NCBI RefSeq assembly: GCF_001281525.1
Contig: NZ_LGCI01000008.1
Location: 256,072 to 320,071, forward strand
Source: Lysinibacillus macroides
Lineage (GTDB): Bacteria; Bacillota; Bacilli; Bacillales_A; Planococcaceae
Direction: 5' to 3'
DNA: 64,000 bases
The notes below the pieces were generated by a model, which made no database searches, was not told the origin of the DNA, and was given only the letters and a program-made list of their open reading frames with translations. Shown here piece by piece: positions 30,292 to 40,270 of the stretch (positions within the stretch are counted from its first letter, which is position 1; every line of letters starts with the position of its first letter). The position numbers were made by a program, and so were the translations under genes.

Positions 30292-31650
30292 ATGAATATG
30301 GTTGTAACCACTAAACCGTTAAAAATCAAATATAAAAAGGTGAAAAACCCTTTTCAAGCGTTTATGCAAACCAATGATAATCCACATGCTCTTACAAAGG
30401 AAGTACTATTTTTACGATATATCGGCATCTCTGATTCTATAGAGCATTATATAGAAGATATTCAAAAAATGGACGCGTATTTTTATGCCAACAAGCAAGA
30501 TGTATGTTATTTACGATTGCATAAGCTTGAGGTGCTTACAAATAAAGCAGCTATTCAGAAATTTACGGACGTTTGGGAAAATTGGCAGACCGCTATGGCT
30601 CAACCGCAGCTACTTAATAAGATATCTTTAGGCAGTAAATTAAAGGATGAACGCATTGAATGGACAAAAAAGCTTAGCTTTAAACAAATCATTCATATTT
30701 ATAAAGAAAATCATCCTGATGCTAATGACACCTTGCTTAAGAATTTTGCAGTAAAATTTTTATATTGGATAGATTATTATATGCCTCAAATTTTTGCTGA
30801 TCAGCAAGCGTCACAAAAAATTGTTTTTATTGGTGATAGTACACAGCATGAAATATTATTCTTATATTTCTTATCAACACTCGGCTGTGATATTTGCTAT
30901 ATGAACCCTAAACAAGATATGGCAAATGTGTATCCTATAATAGCGGCTTCATCCACTTTACATATGTGTCAGGCTATCTATGACAAAGAGCTAACGATTC
31001 CAAAGCTAAGTATAGTATCACCGCAATCAACTATGATTCCGACTCCAAGCTCTAGGACGATACCTATAGAGGAATGTAGCTATGAGCAACTAGCCTCCTT
31101 TGCTACATCTGTTGTGATGATTAAAACATTTGGACCGGACCAAAAAGTTTTATGCTTTGGCTCTGGTGTTGTTTTACATCGAGATGGCTATATTTTAACG
31201 AACTTGCACGTTGTGAGTGGTGGGGAATATTATTCGGTGCTCTACGAAAACGATACGAATGAGTATATAACAGCCCAATTTGTGAAATATCATGATATTC
31301 ATGATTTGGCTATATTGAAGGTCAACAGAACAAGCAAAGCGTTACCTGTTAAAATGGATGGTCAATTAGTGCGAGGGCAGAAAATTGTTGCGATTGGCAG
31401 TCCTCTAGGGTTATTTAATTCTGTTTCGGATGGTATTGTGTCAGGCTTTCGAGATATTCGTCAAATGTCGATGATTCAGTTTACGGCTGCCATTTCAAAC
31501 GGTAGCTCTGGTGGTGCTTTATTGGATATGCAAGGGCGATTAGTAGGTTTAATTACAGCAGGTTTTAATGATGGTCAAAATCTTAATTTAGCTGTACCTG
31601 CACATGTCATTTATCAATTCGCTCAAAATTTTATTGAACAATCAGGGTAA
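30292..31650 (+). CDS. YceG-like N-terminal domain fused to an HtrA-like serine protease
   Basis: The 452-residue protein has two parts. Residues about 20-240 resemble the YceG family found in tellurite/toxic-anion (TerD/TelA) loci, with the hallmark FLYWIDYYMPQIF followed by KIVFIGDSTQHEILFLYFLSTLGCD (about 181-205). Residues about 265-450 form a trypsin-like domain: catalytic His in ILTNLHVVSGG, Asp in HDIHDLAIL and Ser in AISNGSSGGALLD (about S406). There is no signal peptide or membrane segment, so it is probably cytosolic, unlike ordinary HtrA. No TerD or TelA genes are beside it. A terminator follows. Confidence 0.8.
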   Translation: MNMVVTTKPLKIKYKKVKNPFQAFMQTNDNPHALTKEVLFLRYIGISDSIEHYIEDIQKMDAYFYANKQDVCYLRLHKLEVLTNKAAIQKFTDVWENWQTAMAQPQLLNKISLGSKLKDERIEWTKKLSFKQIIHIYKENHPDANDTLLKNFAVKFLYWIDYYMPQIFADQQASQKIVFIGDSTQHEILFLYFLSTLGCDICYMNPKQDMANVYPIIAASSTLHMCQAIYDKELTIPKLSIVSPQSTMIPTPSSRTIPIEECSYEQLASFATSVVMIKTFGPDQKVLCFGSGVVLHRDGYILTNLHVVSGGEYYSVLYENDTNEYITAQFVKYHDIHDLAILKVNRTSKALPVKMDGQLVRGQKIVAIGSPLGLFNSVSDGIVSGFRDIRQMSMIQFTAAISNGSSGGALLDMQGRLVGLITAGFNDGQNLNLAVPAHVIYQFAQNFIEQSG

Positions 31651-31655
31651 TAATA

Positions 31656-31697
31656 AAAGAACGAAATCCATTTAATGGAGATTCGTTCTTTTTATTT
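31656..31697. terminator. Bidirectional terminator between the protease and SASP genes
   Basis: AAGAACGAA and CCATT pair with AATGG and TTCGTTCTT, followed by TTTTATTTT on the plus strand. It separates two convergent genes. Confidence 0.75.
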
Positions 31698-31698
31698 T

Positions 31699-31902
31699 CT
31701 ATAATAAACCTTTTGAACGTTTTTCCGCGATTTCTACAAGGCGTTTTGTAATTTCTCCTCCAACAGAACCATTTGCGCGAGAAGATGCTTCTGGCCCTAG
31801 TTGAACGCCAAACTCTTGTGCAATTTCATATTTCATTTGATTGACAGCTTCATGTACACCAGGTACTAGAAGTTTATTTGAATTGCGATTATTGTTAGCC
31901 AT
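31699..31902 (-). CDS. Alpha/beta-type small acid-soluble spore protein
   Basis: The 67-residue SASP coats and protects spore DNA. The germination-protease cleavage region ([28 protein letters not shown], read across residues 24-51) and the C-terminal [11 protein letters not shown] helix are typical. I start at 31902 with the strong AAGGAGGTGAG site; the longer frame upstream has no site. A sigma-G-like promoter lies just upstream, matching forespore expression. Convergent with the protease gene. Confidence 0.95.
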   Translation of the reverse strand: MANNNRNSNKLLVPGVHEAVNQMKYEIAQEFGVQLGPEASSRANGSVGGEITKRLVEIAEKRSKGLL

Positions 31903-31922
31903 TGTTCTCACCTCCTTGAGCT

Positions 31923-31951
31923 TAGAATGGTTGCGATTAAACTTTTCATAC
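31923..31951 (-). promoter_or_regulatory. Sigma-G-like forespore promoter of the SASP gene
   Basis: On the minus strand GTATGA (31951-31946) is followed by CATTCTA (31929-31923). This matches the sigma-G pattern of G-N-A-T-R and CATNNTA with near-standard spacing. The start codon lies about 20 bp downstream. Confidence 0.65.
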
Positions 31952-32088
31952 ATTTAAAAAGTAGGAAATGCACACGCTAATTGCTAACAACAACAACTTG
32001 TGGAAAGCTAGCAATAATCAGCAAACTCTCTGTTATAATTAAGCCTGGCTCTTTACTATATAAGGTTAATTAAAGGAGGAACAACATA

Positions 32089-32583
32089 ATGACAAATAAC
32101 GATATCTTAATTCGTTTACGCTATGCGTTCGATATAAAAAATGTAGATATGGTAGAAATTTTTAAACTAGGTGGCATGAATTATACAAAGGAAGAAGTAT
32201 TAAATATGCTAATTAAGATTAATGATGAGGAAGAAGCACCAGAAGAATACATCAAATGTAATAACAAAACGTTAGAAGCATTTTTAAACGGATTAATTAC
32301 TTTTAAACGTGGGCCACAGAAACCAAAGGAAGGACAGCCAAAAGGACCGCTCCCTGTATCTGGCAAAGAAAGCCCAAATAATATGCTATTAAAAAAAGTA
32401 AAAATTGCCTTAGCTTTAACAACTGAGGAGATGCTTGAGATTTTATACGATGGTGGAATTAAGGTGACAAAAGGTGAATTAGGTGCTATTTTAAGAAATC
32501 CAAGTCATCGTAATTATAAAGAGTGTGGTGATTCATTCGTACGAAATTTTTTAAGAGGCTTAACTTATAAATATAGAGGCTAA
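32089..32583 (+). CDS. DUF1456 family protein (YehS-like)
   Basis: The 164-residue cytosolic protein is made of two related halves typical of DUF1456: NDILIRLRYAFDIKNVDMVEIFKLGG (about 4-29) and NMLLKKVKIALALTTEEMLEILYDGG (about 98-123). Each is followed by a short helix ending in FLNGL or FLRGL. The function is unknown. AAAGGAGGAAC precedes the ATG. It is followed by a small membrane-protein gene. Confidence 0.88.
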   Translation: MTNNDILIRLRYAFDIKNVDMVEIFKLGGMNYTKEEVLNMLIKINDEEEAPEEYIKCNNKTLEAFLNGLITFKRGPQKPKEGQPKGPLPVSGKESPNNMLLKKVKIALALTTEEMLEILYDGGIKVTKGELGAILRNPSHRNYKECGDSFVRNFLRGLTYKYRG

Positions 32584-32717
32584 TACATTTGTCAACCTAA
32601 AAATCCCGTTATCTTCATTAAAAATTGTTGACATTTTGTGACGAAATTATGTACAATTTATTTATCACAAAATGTTCACAAAAATGATGAAAAGTGTTCA
32701 CAAAGAGGGGTGCTTGT

Positions 32718-32912
32718 ATGATTTATTTTGACATCTTATTAGTTGCTATTGCATGTATTACAATGCCTTTTATTGTTGCAATTATGTTAGATATTTTTTA
32801 TGCAGAACGCAAAAAGGTTCGTTTTTCATTACGCCGTACATCACTATGGTATGTTGCAATGTTTGCGCTATCCTTTATACCATCAGTGCTACTTGTTACA
32901 CAAAACATATAA
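32718..32912 (+). CDS. Small two-helix membrane protein
   Basis: This 64-residue protein has two hydrophobic helices (about 4-28 and 46-62) separated by a basic loop (ERKKVRFSLRRTS). I recognise no family. I start at ATG 32718, with GAGGGGTG upstream, rather than eight codons earlier. A terminator follows within 40 bp. Confidence 0.65.
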   Translation: MIYFDILLVAIACITMPFIVAIMLDIFYAERKKVRFSLRRTSLWYVAMFALSFIPSVLLVTQNI

Positions 32913-32951
32913 TATACTCAAACACTTAGGGGTAAGTAATATAAACAGAGT

Positions 32952-32989
32952 AAAAGGTATCGAGAAGCAACAGCTCGATGCCTTTTTTC
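32952..32989 (+). terminator. Rho-independent terminator
   Basis: AAAGG-ATCGAG pairs with CTCGAT-CCTTT around a 9-nt loop, followed by TTTTTC. It ends the small membrane-protein gene. Confidence 0.8.
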
Positions 32990-33084
32990 GTGAGCAGCCT
33001 ATAGGAAAGAAGCATGAAAAGATAGAATTGGGAATATGATTGCTAGTAGATGAAACGATTTTTCTAGCCAAGGGTGGGGGATAA

Positions 33085-33747
33085 ATGAAAACTATTTTTT
33101 TCATTTTATTAGGAATTATCTATCTTTTATTAGCAAATGCTATCGACATTATCATTGTTCAGCAGCTTTTTTTCATTATTGGTGTCGCATTAGTCGGAAT
33201 AGGCAGCGTACGTTATCTAAAAGCTCGTTCCATCACCCTACAGCGTTTAGCTGATAGGAGGGAGGCAATTGAGGCAGAGATAACAGCTATCCCTCATACA
33301 CAGTGCACGATATCAAATGATTTTTTAAATGCTCTGTTGTTAAATGAGCACACAAATCGACTTATTCTGGCACAGCGAGAAGCATTGGATGAAGCGTTAA
33401 AAATAACAGAGATTCCATTTAAAAAAATCTATGAAGTAGCAATTGTGGAAGATGAAGCGATGGTACGAAAAGCGAAAAACTACTTAATCAGTAGCTCATT
33501 ATTAGGAGAAGCTGAGGAGCCAGATGAGGAAGATACGGTTTCGCAACTATCATTAAAGCTAGTAGTTGATCATTTAGCAGACCCTATTATCGAATATATA
33601 TTTATGGAAAATAGTGACCATCCTATGGCAAGAGATGAAGATGACTACGTGGAGGCATTAGAGCTATGTGAGCAATGGTTTCAAAAAATAAGTGTGATTA
33701 TTAAACGTCATGAATTGGAAAGAGTTCCAATTCAACATTGGCAATAA
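33085..33747 (+). CDS. Membrane-anchored hypothetical protein
   Basis: This 220-residue protein has two N-terminal membrane helices (about 4-22 and 24-43) and a mainly helical, acidic cytoplasmic domain (EAEEPDEEDTVSQLSLK near residue 145). I do not recognise the family. The AGGGTGGGGG site supports the start. The neighbouring terminator at 33750-33795 closes it. It is between small hypothetical genes and a chemoreceptor, which says little about its role. Confidence 0.7.
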   Translation: MKTIFFILLGIIYLLLANAIDIIIVQQLFFIIGVALVGIGSVRYLKARSITLQRLADRREAIEAEITAIPHTQCTISNDFLNALLLNEHTNRLILAQREALDEALKITEIPFKKIYEVAIVEDEAMVRKAKNYLISSSLLGEAEEPDEEDTVSQLSLKLVVDHLADPIIEYIFMENSDHPMARDEDDYVEALELCEQWFQKISVIIKRHELERVPIQHWQ

Positions 33748-33749
33748 AA

Positions 33750-33795
33750 TGAACTGTCGGAAAATAAAAGATTTTTTCGACAGTCCTAACTTTTG
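33750..33795. terminator. Terminator hairpin, similar to the one at 44010
   Basis: GAACTGTCG pairs with CGACAGTCC. It lies between two convergent genes. Sequence around it is similar to the terminator at 44010-44055, so this may be a small dispersed repeat. Confidence 0.65.
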
Positions 33796-33846
33796 TAGTA
33801 AATATTGTATCTGTGCTTGTTGCCTTGCTTTCGATACAATAAACTA

Positions 33847-35541
33847 TTAAATTTTAAATTGCTGTAGCTGGTTATTTAGCTCCTCTGCCATGCCTGCTAG
33901 TTGATCGGAGTTTCTTGTTATTTCCTCCATTGTTGCAGCAGTTTCCTCTACAGTAGCCGTAGTTTGTTCAACACCTGCCGCTGATTCCTGGGAAATAGAG
34001 GCCATATTATTAATGGAGGCATGAATAGCCTCGGAATTTTCGGCAAGCTGATTCAAATTAGCTGAAATGGCAGTAATATTATGCATCATATCCTCTACTG
34101 CATGTGAAATATGGTCAAATGTTTCGTTTGTTTGAGTAAGCTGTGTGGAGCCTTTTTTGACTTCCTCATAGCTTGTTTGCAGGGCATTGGTTACATTCCC
34201 TGTTTCGCCTTGAATACGGTGGACAATTGTGGAAATATCTGTAACAGAAAATTGTACTTGTTCAGCAAGTTGGCGAACCTCATCTGCTACGACTGCAAAG
34301 CCCTTTCCATGCTCACCTGCTCGCGCTGCTTCAATGGCTGCATTTAAAGCGAGTAAATTTGTTTGATTGGAAATATCATCGATAACCGAGACAAGCTTTG
34401 AAATTTCAGCGGATTGCTCATTCAGATGCTCAATTTTTTTAACGGAATCTAACATAATGCCATTAATAGTAGCCATTTGCTCTGTAGATTGTACCATGAA
34501 GCCTTTCCCTGTAACGGTTAAATCTTGGACATGCGTGGAGTGGTCCTTTAGCTCATTACCTTCCTGTGTTGTTTCATGGATCCTATGCTTAAATGTAGTC
34601 ATTGTTTCGGCTAGGTCACCTGTTGTGGATGCTTGTGTCTCAGTGCCAGAAGCAAGCTCTTGCATTGTTACTGTAATTTGCTCAGTACCTGCTTGTACTT
34701 CATTTGCCGATTGAGCAAGCTCTTCACTACTTGCTGCAACTGTTTCTGAAACCGTACGGATGGAGTGAATCATCTGATTTAATTTGTCACTCAGTTCATT
34801 AGCGGATACGATAAGCGTACCAATTTCATCCTGTGATTTTACTGGTAAGGGTTCAAGTCGTAAATTACCACTGGCTAATTCCTGCATACGATGAGCGACA
34901 ATAGTTACTGGTTTAGCAATGACGCTTGCTGTAACAACTGCAATGAAGATACCAGCGACTGTTAAGAGTGAGCTAAAAATAATGCCAATTGTTCGGTTTT
35001 TTGAGCTAGTTGCTACCACCTCATTGCCAATCGTTGTAATGGCTTCCGCACGATTATTGGCAAGCTCCTCGTAGCCATAGCGAACTTGGGTAACAAGGTT
35101 CTGGGCCTCCATCAAATTAGCTAGAGCTAAATCCTTATTCCCCTTTTGATAGACATCAAATACTTCAGTGTTTATAAGATTACTCCAATTACGTGCCAAT
35201 TCAACAAGCTTTTGGCGTTCATCAGAGTCATCGTATTTTTCCAGAATAGCATTATTTTCCTCAGCCATTGCACGATAATCATTAAATGTTTCTTTATGAG
35301 CTATATCACCTGTCATGACATAGTTAAGGGCTGCTGATAAACGGACACTCATGGATAAAGCTAAGTTTTTACTAGCATTTAAAACAAGTAAATCCTCCTT
35401 TACTAAACTCTCCGCCTGCCTTTCCATAGTTGTATTGGAACTATACGTATAGATTGTAAAGCTAACTACGAATAATAATAATAGAATAAATGCACTTAAA
35501 ATGCGCGCTTTCAGCGTTTTAAACTGAAAAATACCCTTCAT
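33847..35541 (-). CDS. Methyl-accepting chemotaxis protein with four-helix-bundle sensor
   Basis: The 564-residue chemoreceptor has a membrane helix at about 13-32, an extracellular helical sensor of the 4HB_MCP type (about 35-185, [20 protein letters not shown]), a second helix at about 188-210 and HAMP ([23 protein letters not shown] order, actual [18 protein letters not shown]). The signalling tip is [47 protein letters not shown] precedes the ATG. The N-terminal sensor binds an unknown ligand. Orphan location, no che genes beside it. Confidence 0.92.
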   Translation of the reverse strand: MKGIFQFKTLKARILSAFILLLLFVVSFTIYTYSSNTTMERQAESLVKEDLLVLNASKNLALSMSVRLSAALNYVMTGDIAHKETFNDYRAMAEENNAILEKYDDSDERQKLVELARNWSNLINTEVFDVYQKGNKDLALANLMEAQNLVTQVRYGYEELANNRAEAITTIGNEVVATSSKNRTIGIIFSSLLTVAGIFIAVVTASVIAKPVTIVAHRMQELASGNLRLEPLPVKSQDEIGTLIVSANELSDKLNQMIHSIRTVSETVAASSEELAQSANEVQAGTEQITVTMQELASGTETQASTTGDLAETMTTFKHRIHETTQEGNELKDHSTHVQDLTVTGKGFMVQSTEQMATINGIMLDSVKKIEHLNEQSAEISKLVSVIDDISNQTNLLALNAAIEAARAGEHGKGFAVVADEVRQLAEQVQFSVTDISTIVHRIQGETGNVTNALQTSYEEVKKGSTQLTQTNETFDHISHAVEDMMHNITAISANLNQLAENSEAIHASINNMASISQESAAGVEQTTATVEETAATMEEITRNSDQLAGMAEELNNQLQQFKI

Positions 35542-35790
35542 TTTCCCACCCCATTACTAACTCTGCATAGAGTATATTAATCAATAATGATTATTATTTT
35601 ATACCTATTTGTATAAATACATAAGAACTTTATTGAAAAATAGTTTTTTAGTACAATAGTTTCGATTGTGCTATTCTATAAATGATCAAAAATATATAGT
35701 GATCCAACAATTATTTGATGCCCCTTCGAGATATATTTATTGAAAAAGGCACTCTCAGCAAAATGCTTGAAGTGCCCTTGACAAAAAACT

Positions 35791-36786
35791 CTATTGTTTT
35801 TGATTTTTTGCTTGTCGCTCCCATTGAAGTAAAGAAGGGTACGGATCAAAAGCCCATTCGGTTCTACCATTAAATTTGTATATCCCATAGTGAAGATGTG
35901 GAGGAAATTTACCAGATGTTCCTTCTTTCCCATAGCCAGAGCTTCCCACATAGCCAAGCACAGTGCCTGGTTCTACGATTGTACCTACTTCAATGTCCTT
36001 ATGATAGCTCCCGAGGTGGGCATAATAGTGATAGGAGTTATGATTGTCACGGATACCAATACGCCAGCCACCAAATTGATTCCAGCCTTTTACTTCAACA
36101 ACGCCATATGAGGTAGATAAGACAGGGGTTCCATAGTTTGCAAAAATATCCGTTCCTTCATGGATACGGCGTCCGCCCCAGCCTCTGTTAGCTCCCCAAG
36201 TGCCCTTATAGCTGTAATTATATTGAATGCTGACGGGGAAGGTATGTGCATCCAGCTCAATCGTTTTGAAATGTCTGTATAATGTTGAAATGGTGAAAAT
36301 TTGATTAACAGCTTCTTCACTTCCATAATATTCCCATAAAGCTAATTTGAAATCTTCATCAGTGATGCCAAATTTGCCCAAATAGCTAGCCGTTGAGAAG
36401 ATAACATCTTCATCGTCCTGAGGGCTTGCGATACCATCATTATTACCATCTAGGCCCATTCCACCAAAATAGCTAATGGTTTCAGGATGCGTATCTTCCT
36501 TTACAGGATTTAATGCACCTGACCAATATTCATCAGAAAATTGGATGGCCAAATAGCCTTCTCGTGTTGGAATATCTTTACGAACGGACTGTAGATTTCT
36601 TTCGTACTGATCAATAGCCGCTAAAAAATGCCAAGGAATGAGTAATTCATCAAATTGTACATAATAGGACATACGCTGCTGTAAAATTTCTGCTTCTGTT
36701 AGCTCCTCCTTCGCAAAAGAGCTAGTTGGGTACAATATAATGCCTAACAGTGTAATGCCTAAAAGAAACTGAAAATGGCGCTGCAA
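35791..36786 (-). CDS. lytH: LytH-like M23 peptidase for spore cortex maturation
   Basis: The 331-residue secreted M23 metallopeptidase closely resembles B. subtilis LytH (YunA), the L-Ala-D-Glu endopeptidase active during cortex formation. A signal peptide covers residues 1-25. The N-terminal domain carries IPWHFLAAIDQYERNLQSVRKD and YFGGMGLDGNNDG. The C-terminal M23 domain has RRIHEGTDIFA (zinc ligands H and D), YHYYAHL and FPPHLHYGIY. The start is TTG with a perfect AAAGGAGG eight bases upstream. I saw no clear sigma-K promoter. Monocistronic. Confidence 0.9.
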   Translation of the reverse strand: MQRHFQFLLGITLLGIILYPTSSFAKEELTEAEILQQRMSYYVQFDELLIPWHFLAAIDQYERNLQSVRKDIPTREGYLAIQFSDEYWSGALNPVKEDTHPETISYFGGMGLDGNNDGIASPQDDEDVIFSTASYLGKFGITDEDFKLALWEYYGSEEAVNQIFTISTLYRHFKTIELDAHTFPVSIQYNYSYKGTWGANRGWGGRRIHEGTDIFANYGTPVLSTSYGVVEVKGWNQFGGWRIGIRDNHNSYHYYAHLGSYHKDIEVGTIVEPGTVLGYVGSSGYGKEGTSGKFPPHLHYGIYKFNGRTEWAFDPYPSLLQWERQAKNQKQ

Positions 36787-37044
36787 TGATGGACCTCCTT
36801 TCTAACGTTAGAATAACCGAAATTTTTATCTTCATTCAGCAAGATTATTGGTAGAAAAAATACCAATCAATGATGTTTCGGCTACCTTTCAATCCAAGGT
36901 TTTGCCTTGATTCAACAGGTGTTTGAGATATTTGCTAAGCCAAGATAAATAAGAAGAAACTTTAGGAAAGAAAAAGTAATGGGTATCATCATGTCATTTC
37001 CTTCATAGTATGTTATAAATCAAGCCCTGAATGGAGGGAAGGCT

Positions 37045-38940
37045 ATTAACATTTTAGATAAAGTGAAAAACTATCGCGAAGAAGAAAACAGGCTGAAGTG
37101 GGAAGGGACATTTGCTGATTATTTAAACATCATTAGGGAAAGACCTGAAGTTGCTCAAACAGCCCATTCACGCGTCTACAATATGATAAAAAGTTCTGGT
37201 GTAGAGGAACGCGATGGGCAAAAAATGTACAAATTTTTCGGACATGAAATTTTTGGGCTTGAATCAGCAATTGAAAGACTGGTGGAGGAATACTTCCATC
37301 CAGCAGCACGCAGGTTAGATGTTAGAAAGCGTATTTTATTATTAATGGGTCCCGTTAGCGGTGGTAAATCAACAATCGTTACCCTGCTAAAGCGTGGATT
37401 AGAGCAATATTCACGCACAGATGAGGGCGCAGTTTATGCTATTAAGGGATGTCCAATGCATGAGGACCCATTGCATTTAATTCCGCATCATTTGCGTAAT
37501 GACTTTTTTGAGGAGTATGGTATACGCATTGAAGGAAGCTTATCACCTTTGAATACGATGCGTCTCGAAAAGGAATATGAGGGACGCATTGAAAATGTGA
37601 TCATTGAACGTATTACCTTTTCAGAAGATAAACGTGTAGGTATAGGAACATTTACACCATCAGACCCGAAATCACAGGATATTGCAGATTTAACAGGAAG
37701 TATTGATTTTTCAACGATTGGTGAATTTGGCTCAGAGTCTGACCCTCGTGCATATCGCTTTGATGGAGAACTTAATAAGGCGAATCGAGGAATGATGGAA
37801 TTCCAAGAAATGCTGAAGCTTGATGAAAAGTTCTTGTGGAATTTATTATCCTTAACACAAGAGGGTAATTTTAAAGCAGGAAGATTCGCCTTAATTAGTG
37901 CAGATGAGTTGATTGTTGCCCATACAAATGAAACTGAATATCGCTCCTTTATTTCTAATAAAAAGAATGAGGCATTACATTCTCGTATTATTGTGATGCC
38001 AATTCCGTATAACTTAAAGGTTAGTCAGGAAGAGCATATTTATGAAAAGATGATTAAAGAGAGTGATATGGCCCATGTGCATATTGCGCCACATGCATTA
38101 AAGGCCGCAGCGATCTTTTCGGTGCTGACAAGATTAGAAGTGCCGAAAAAACAAGGTGTGGATCTGATTAAGAAAATGCGCTTGTACGACGGAGAAAATG
38201 TGGAGGGATTTAATTCCGTTGACTTGGAGGAGCTGAAAAAAGAGTTTCCGAACGAAGGCATGAACGGCATTGATCCACGCTATATTATTAACCGTATTTC
38301 TTCTGCAATTATTCGCAAAGAGATACCATCTATTAATGCATTAGATGTCTTACGGGCACTAAAGGATGGGTTGGATCAGCATGCGTCCATTTCTCAAGAG
38401 GATCGCGAAAAATATATGAATTATATAGCAGTTGCGCGTAAAGAGTATGATGAAATTGCTAAAAATGAAGTGCAAAAGGCATTTGTCTACTCGTATGAAG
38501 AATCAGCAAAAACATTGATGAATAACTACCTCGATAATGTAGAGGCGTTTTGTAATAAAAATAAAATTCATGATCCACTGACTGGGGAGGAAATGAATCC
38601 TGATGAAAAATTAATGCGTTCGATTGAGGAGCAAATTGGCATCTCAGAAAATGCTAAAAAAGCATTTCGTGAGGAAATACTTATTCGTATTTCTGCCTAT
38701 GCACGAAAAGGGAAACGCTTTGACTATAATTCTCATGAAAGATTACGAGAAGCGATTCAAAAGAAATTGTTTGCCGATTTAAAAGATGTTGTGAAAATTA
38801 CAACCTCCTCAAAAATGCCTGATGAATCGCAGCTCAAGAAAATTAATGAGGTTGTAGCAAGACTTGTGGATGAGCATGGCTATAATACAACATCCGCTAA
38901 TGAATTATTGCAATATGTAGGAAGCTTGCTTAACCGCTAA
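37045..38940 (+). CDS. prkA: PrkA serine protein kinase, probable AUU start
   Basis: The AAA+/kinase protein PrkA acts in sporulation and, in E. coli (YeaG), in stress and starvation. Landmarks are LKWEGTFADYL, the Walker A block LLMGPVSGGKSTIV, and the C-terminal kinase-like domain ending in NELLQYVGSLLNR. The first standard start in frame is GTG at 37063, but GGAGGG at 37033-37038 is too far from it. The same frame gives I-NILDKVKNYREEE from an ATT at 37045, seven bases after GGAGG, matching the B. subtilis PrkA N-terminus. It starts the prkA-yhbH-spoVR operon, with a terminator before yhbH. Confidence 0.92.
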   Translation: MNILDKVKNYREEENRLKWEGTFADYLNIIRERPEVAQTAHSRVYNMIKSSGVEERDGQKMYKFFGHEIFGLESAIERLVEEYFHPAARRLDVRKRILLLMGPVSGGKSTIVTLLKRGLEQYSRTDEGAVYAIKGCPMHEDPLHLIPHHLRNDFFEEYGIRIEGSLSPLNTMRLEKEYEGRIENVIIERITFSEDKRVGIGTFTPSDPKSQDIADLTGSIDFSTIGEFGSESDPRAYRFDGELNKANRGMMEFQEMLKLDEKFLWNLLSLTQEGNFKAGRFALISADELIVAHTNETEYRSFISNKKNEALHSRIIVMPIPYNLKVSQEEHIYEKMIKESDMAHVHIAPHALKAAAIFSVLTRLEVPKKQGVDLIKKMRLYDGENVEGFNSVDLEELKKEFPNEGMNGIDPRYIINRISSAIIRKEIPSINALDVLRALKDGLDQHASISQEDREKYMNYIAVARKEYDEIAKNEVQKAFVYSYEESAKTLMNNYLDNVEAFCNKNKIHDPLTGEEMNPDEKLMRSIEEQIGISENAKKAFREEILIRISAYARKGKRFDYNSHERLREAIQKKLFADLKDVVKITTSSKMPDESQLKKINEVVARLVDEHGYNTTSANELLQYVGSLLNR

Positions 38941-38955
38941 CGGCCTAAGCTAGAT

Positions 38956-38987
38956 AGGAGTGTCCGATTTTTAGGGCACTCCTTTTA
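38956..38987 (+). terminator. Terminator or attenuator between prkA and yhbH
   Basis: AGGAGTG-CC pairs with GG-CACTCCT, followed by TTTATC. The T tract is short, so it may reduce rather than stop read-through into yhbH. Confidence 0.65.
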
Positions 38988-39079
38988 TCATCAAAAAGGA
39001 TTTTATGAAAAAAGTTCAAGAACGTGGTTTCCAAGCATAGTATAGAAAAAGTGAATTTAATAGATGGGTGAGGATAAAA

Positions 39080-40237
39080 ATGACTGAACACGAAAATAAA
39101 GGATTTGTTATCTCTCAGGAAAATTGGTCCCTCCATCGTAAAGGGCACCAAGACCAACAACGGCATATGGAAAAAGTAAAAGATGCGATTAAAAACAATT
39201 TACCTGATTTAGTAAGTGAAGAAAGTATTGTGATGTCCAATGGTCGCGAGGTCATTAAAATTCCAATACGTTCCCTCGATGAATATAAAATTCGTTATAA
39301 CTATGATAATTCTAAACATGTAGGGCAGGGACAAGGCGATAGTAATGTCGGTGATGTAGTGGCACGTGATGGCAGTCAAGGAAAGCAGGCGCAAGGCAAA
39401 GGAAAAGAGGCAGGTGACAAGCCTGGCCAAGATTACTATGAAGCGGAAGTAAGCATTGAGGAAATTCAAAAAGTTCTATTTCACGAATTAGAGTTACCTA
39501 ATTTACAACAGAAGGAAAAGGCAGATATTAAAACAGAAAAAATAGAATTTAATGATATTCGTAAAAAAGGGTTAATGGGCAATGTCGATAAAAAGCGCAC
39601 AATTTTAAATGCATTAAAGCGTAATGCAATGAAGGGCAAAGCACAAATAACGCCAATTCATCATGATGATTTGCGTTTTAAAACATGGGATGAAGTCGAA
39701 AAGCCAGAGTCTAAAGCAGTTGTGCTTGCGATGATGGATACAAGTGGCTCGATGGGTGCTTTTGAGAAATATTGTGCCCGTAGCTTTTTCTTTTGGATGA
39801 CTAAGTTTTTACGATCGAAATATGAAACAGTTGAAATAGAATTTATTGCGCACCATACAGAGGCAAAGGTTGTGACAGAGGAGGAGTTTTTCACAAAGGG
39901 TGAAAGCGGAGGAACCATTTGCTCCTCTGCTTATAAAAAGGCATTAGAGTTAATTCAGGAAAAATATCATCCTTCTCGTTACAATATTTATCCTGTACAT
40001 TTTTCAGATGGTGAAAATATTTCAATGGATAACGAAAAGTGTCTGAAGCTGGTCGGAGAGTTAATGGATGTCTCCAGTATGTTTGGCTATGGGGAGGTCA
40101 ATCAGCATAATCGTTTTTCAACATTAATGTATACGTATAAAAAAATAGATGATCCCAAGTTTAGGTATCATATTTTGCGTAAAAAAGGTGATGTGTATGA
40201 TGCGTTAAAGAGCTTCTTCAAAAAAGAGGAAGAGTAA
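39080..40237 (+). CDS. yhbH: YhbH/UPF0229 (YeaH-type) sporulation and stress protein
   Basis: This 385-residue protein of the DUF444/UPF0229 family has a Gly/Gln-rich flexible segment (residues about 80-115) and a von Willebrand-like C-terminal domain ([13 protein letters not shown] with the DxSxS MIDAS motif, about 218-230). It works with PrkA and SpoVR, as yeaG-yeaH-ycgB do in enterics. I choose ATG 39080, six bases after GGGTGAGG, rather than GTG at 39068. Expected role is as a partner of PrkA. Same strand and tight spacing support one operon. Confidence 0.92.
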   Translation: MTEHENKGFVISQENWSLHRKGHQDQQRHMEKVKDAIKNNLPDLVSEESIVMSNGREVIKIPIRSLDEYKIRYNYDNSKHVGQGQGDSNVGDVVARDGSQGKQAQGKGKEAGDKPGQDYYEAEVSIEEIQKVLFHELELPNLQQKEKADIKTEKIEFNDIRKKGLMGNVDKKRTILNALKRNAMKGKAQITPIHHDDLRFKTWDEVEKPESKAVVLAMMDTSGSMGAFEKYCARSFFFWMTKFLRSKYETVEIEFIAHHTEAKVVTEEEFFTKGESGGTICSSAYKKALELIQEKYHPSRYNIYPVHFSDGENISMDNEKCLKLVGELMDVSSMFGYGEVNQHNRFSTLMYTYKKIDDPKFRYHILRKKGDVYDALKSFFKKEEE

Positions 40238-40270
40238 GATCAGTATCACGTTCAAAGGAGGGGGCGTACA

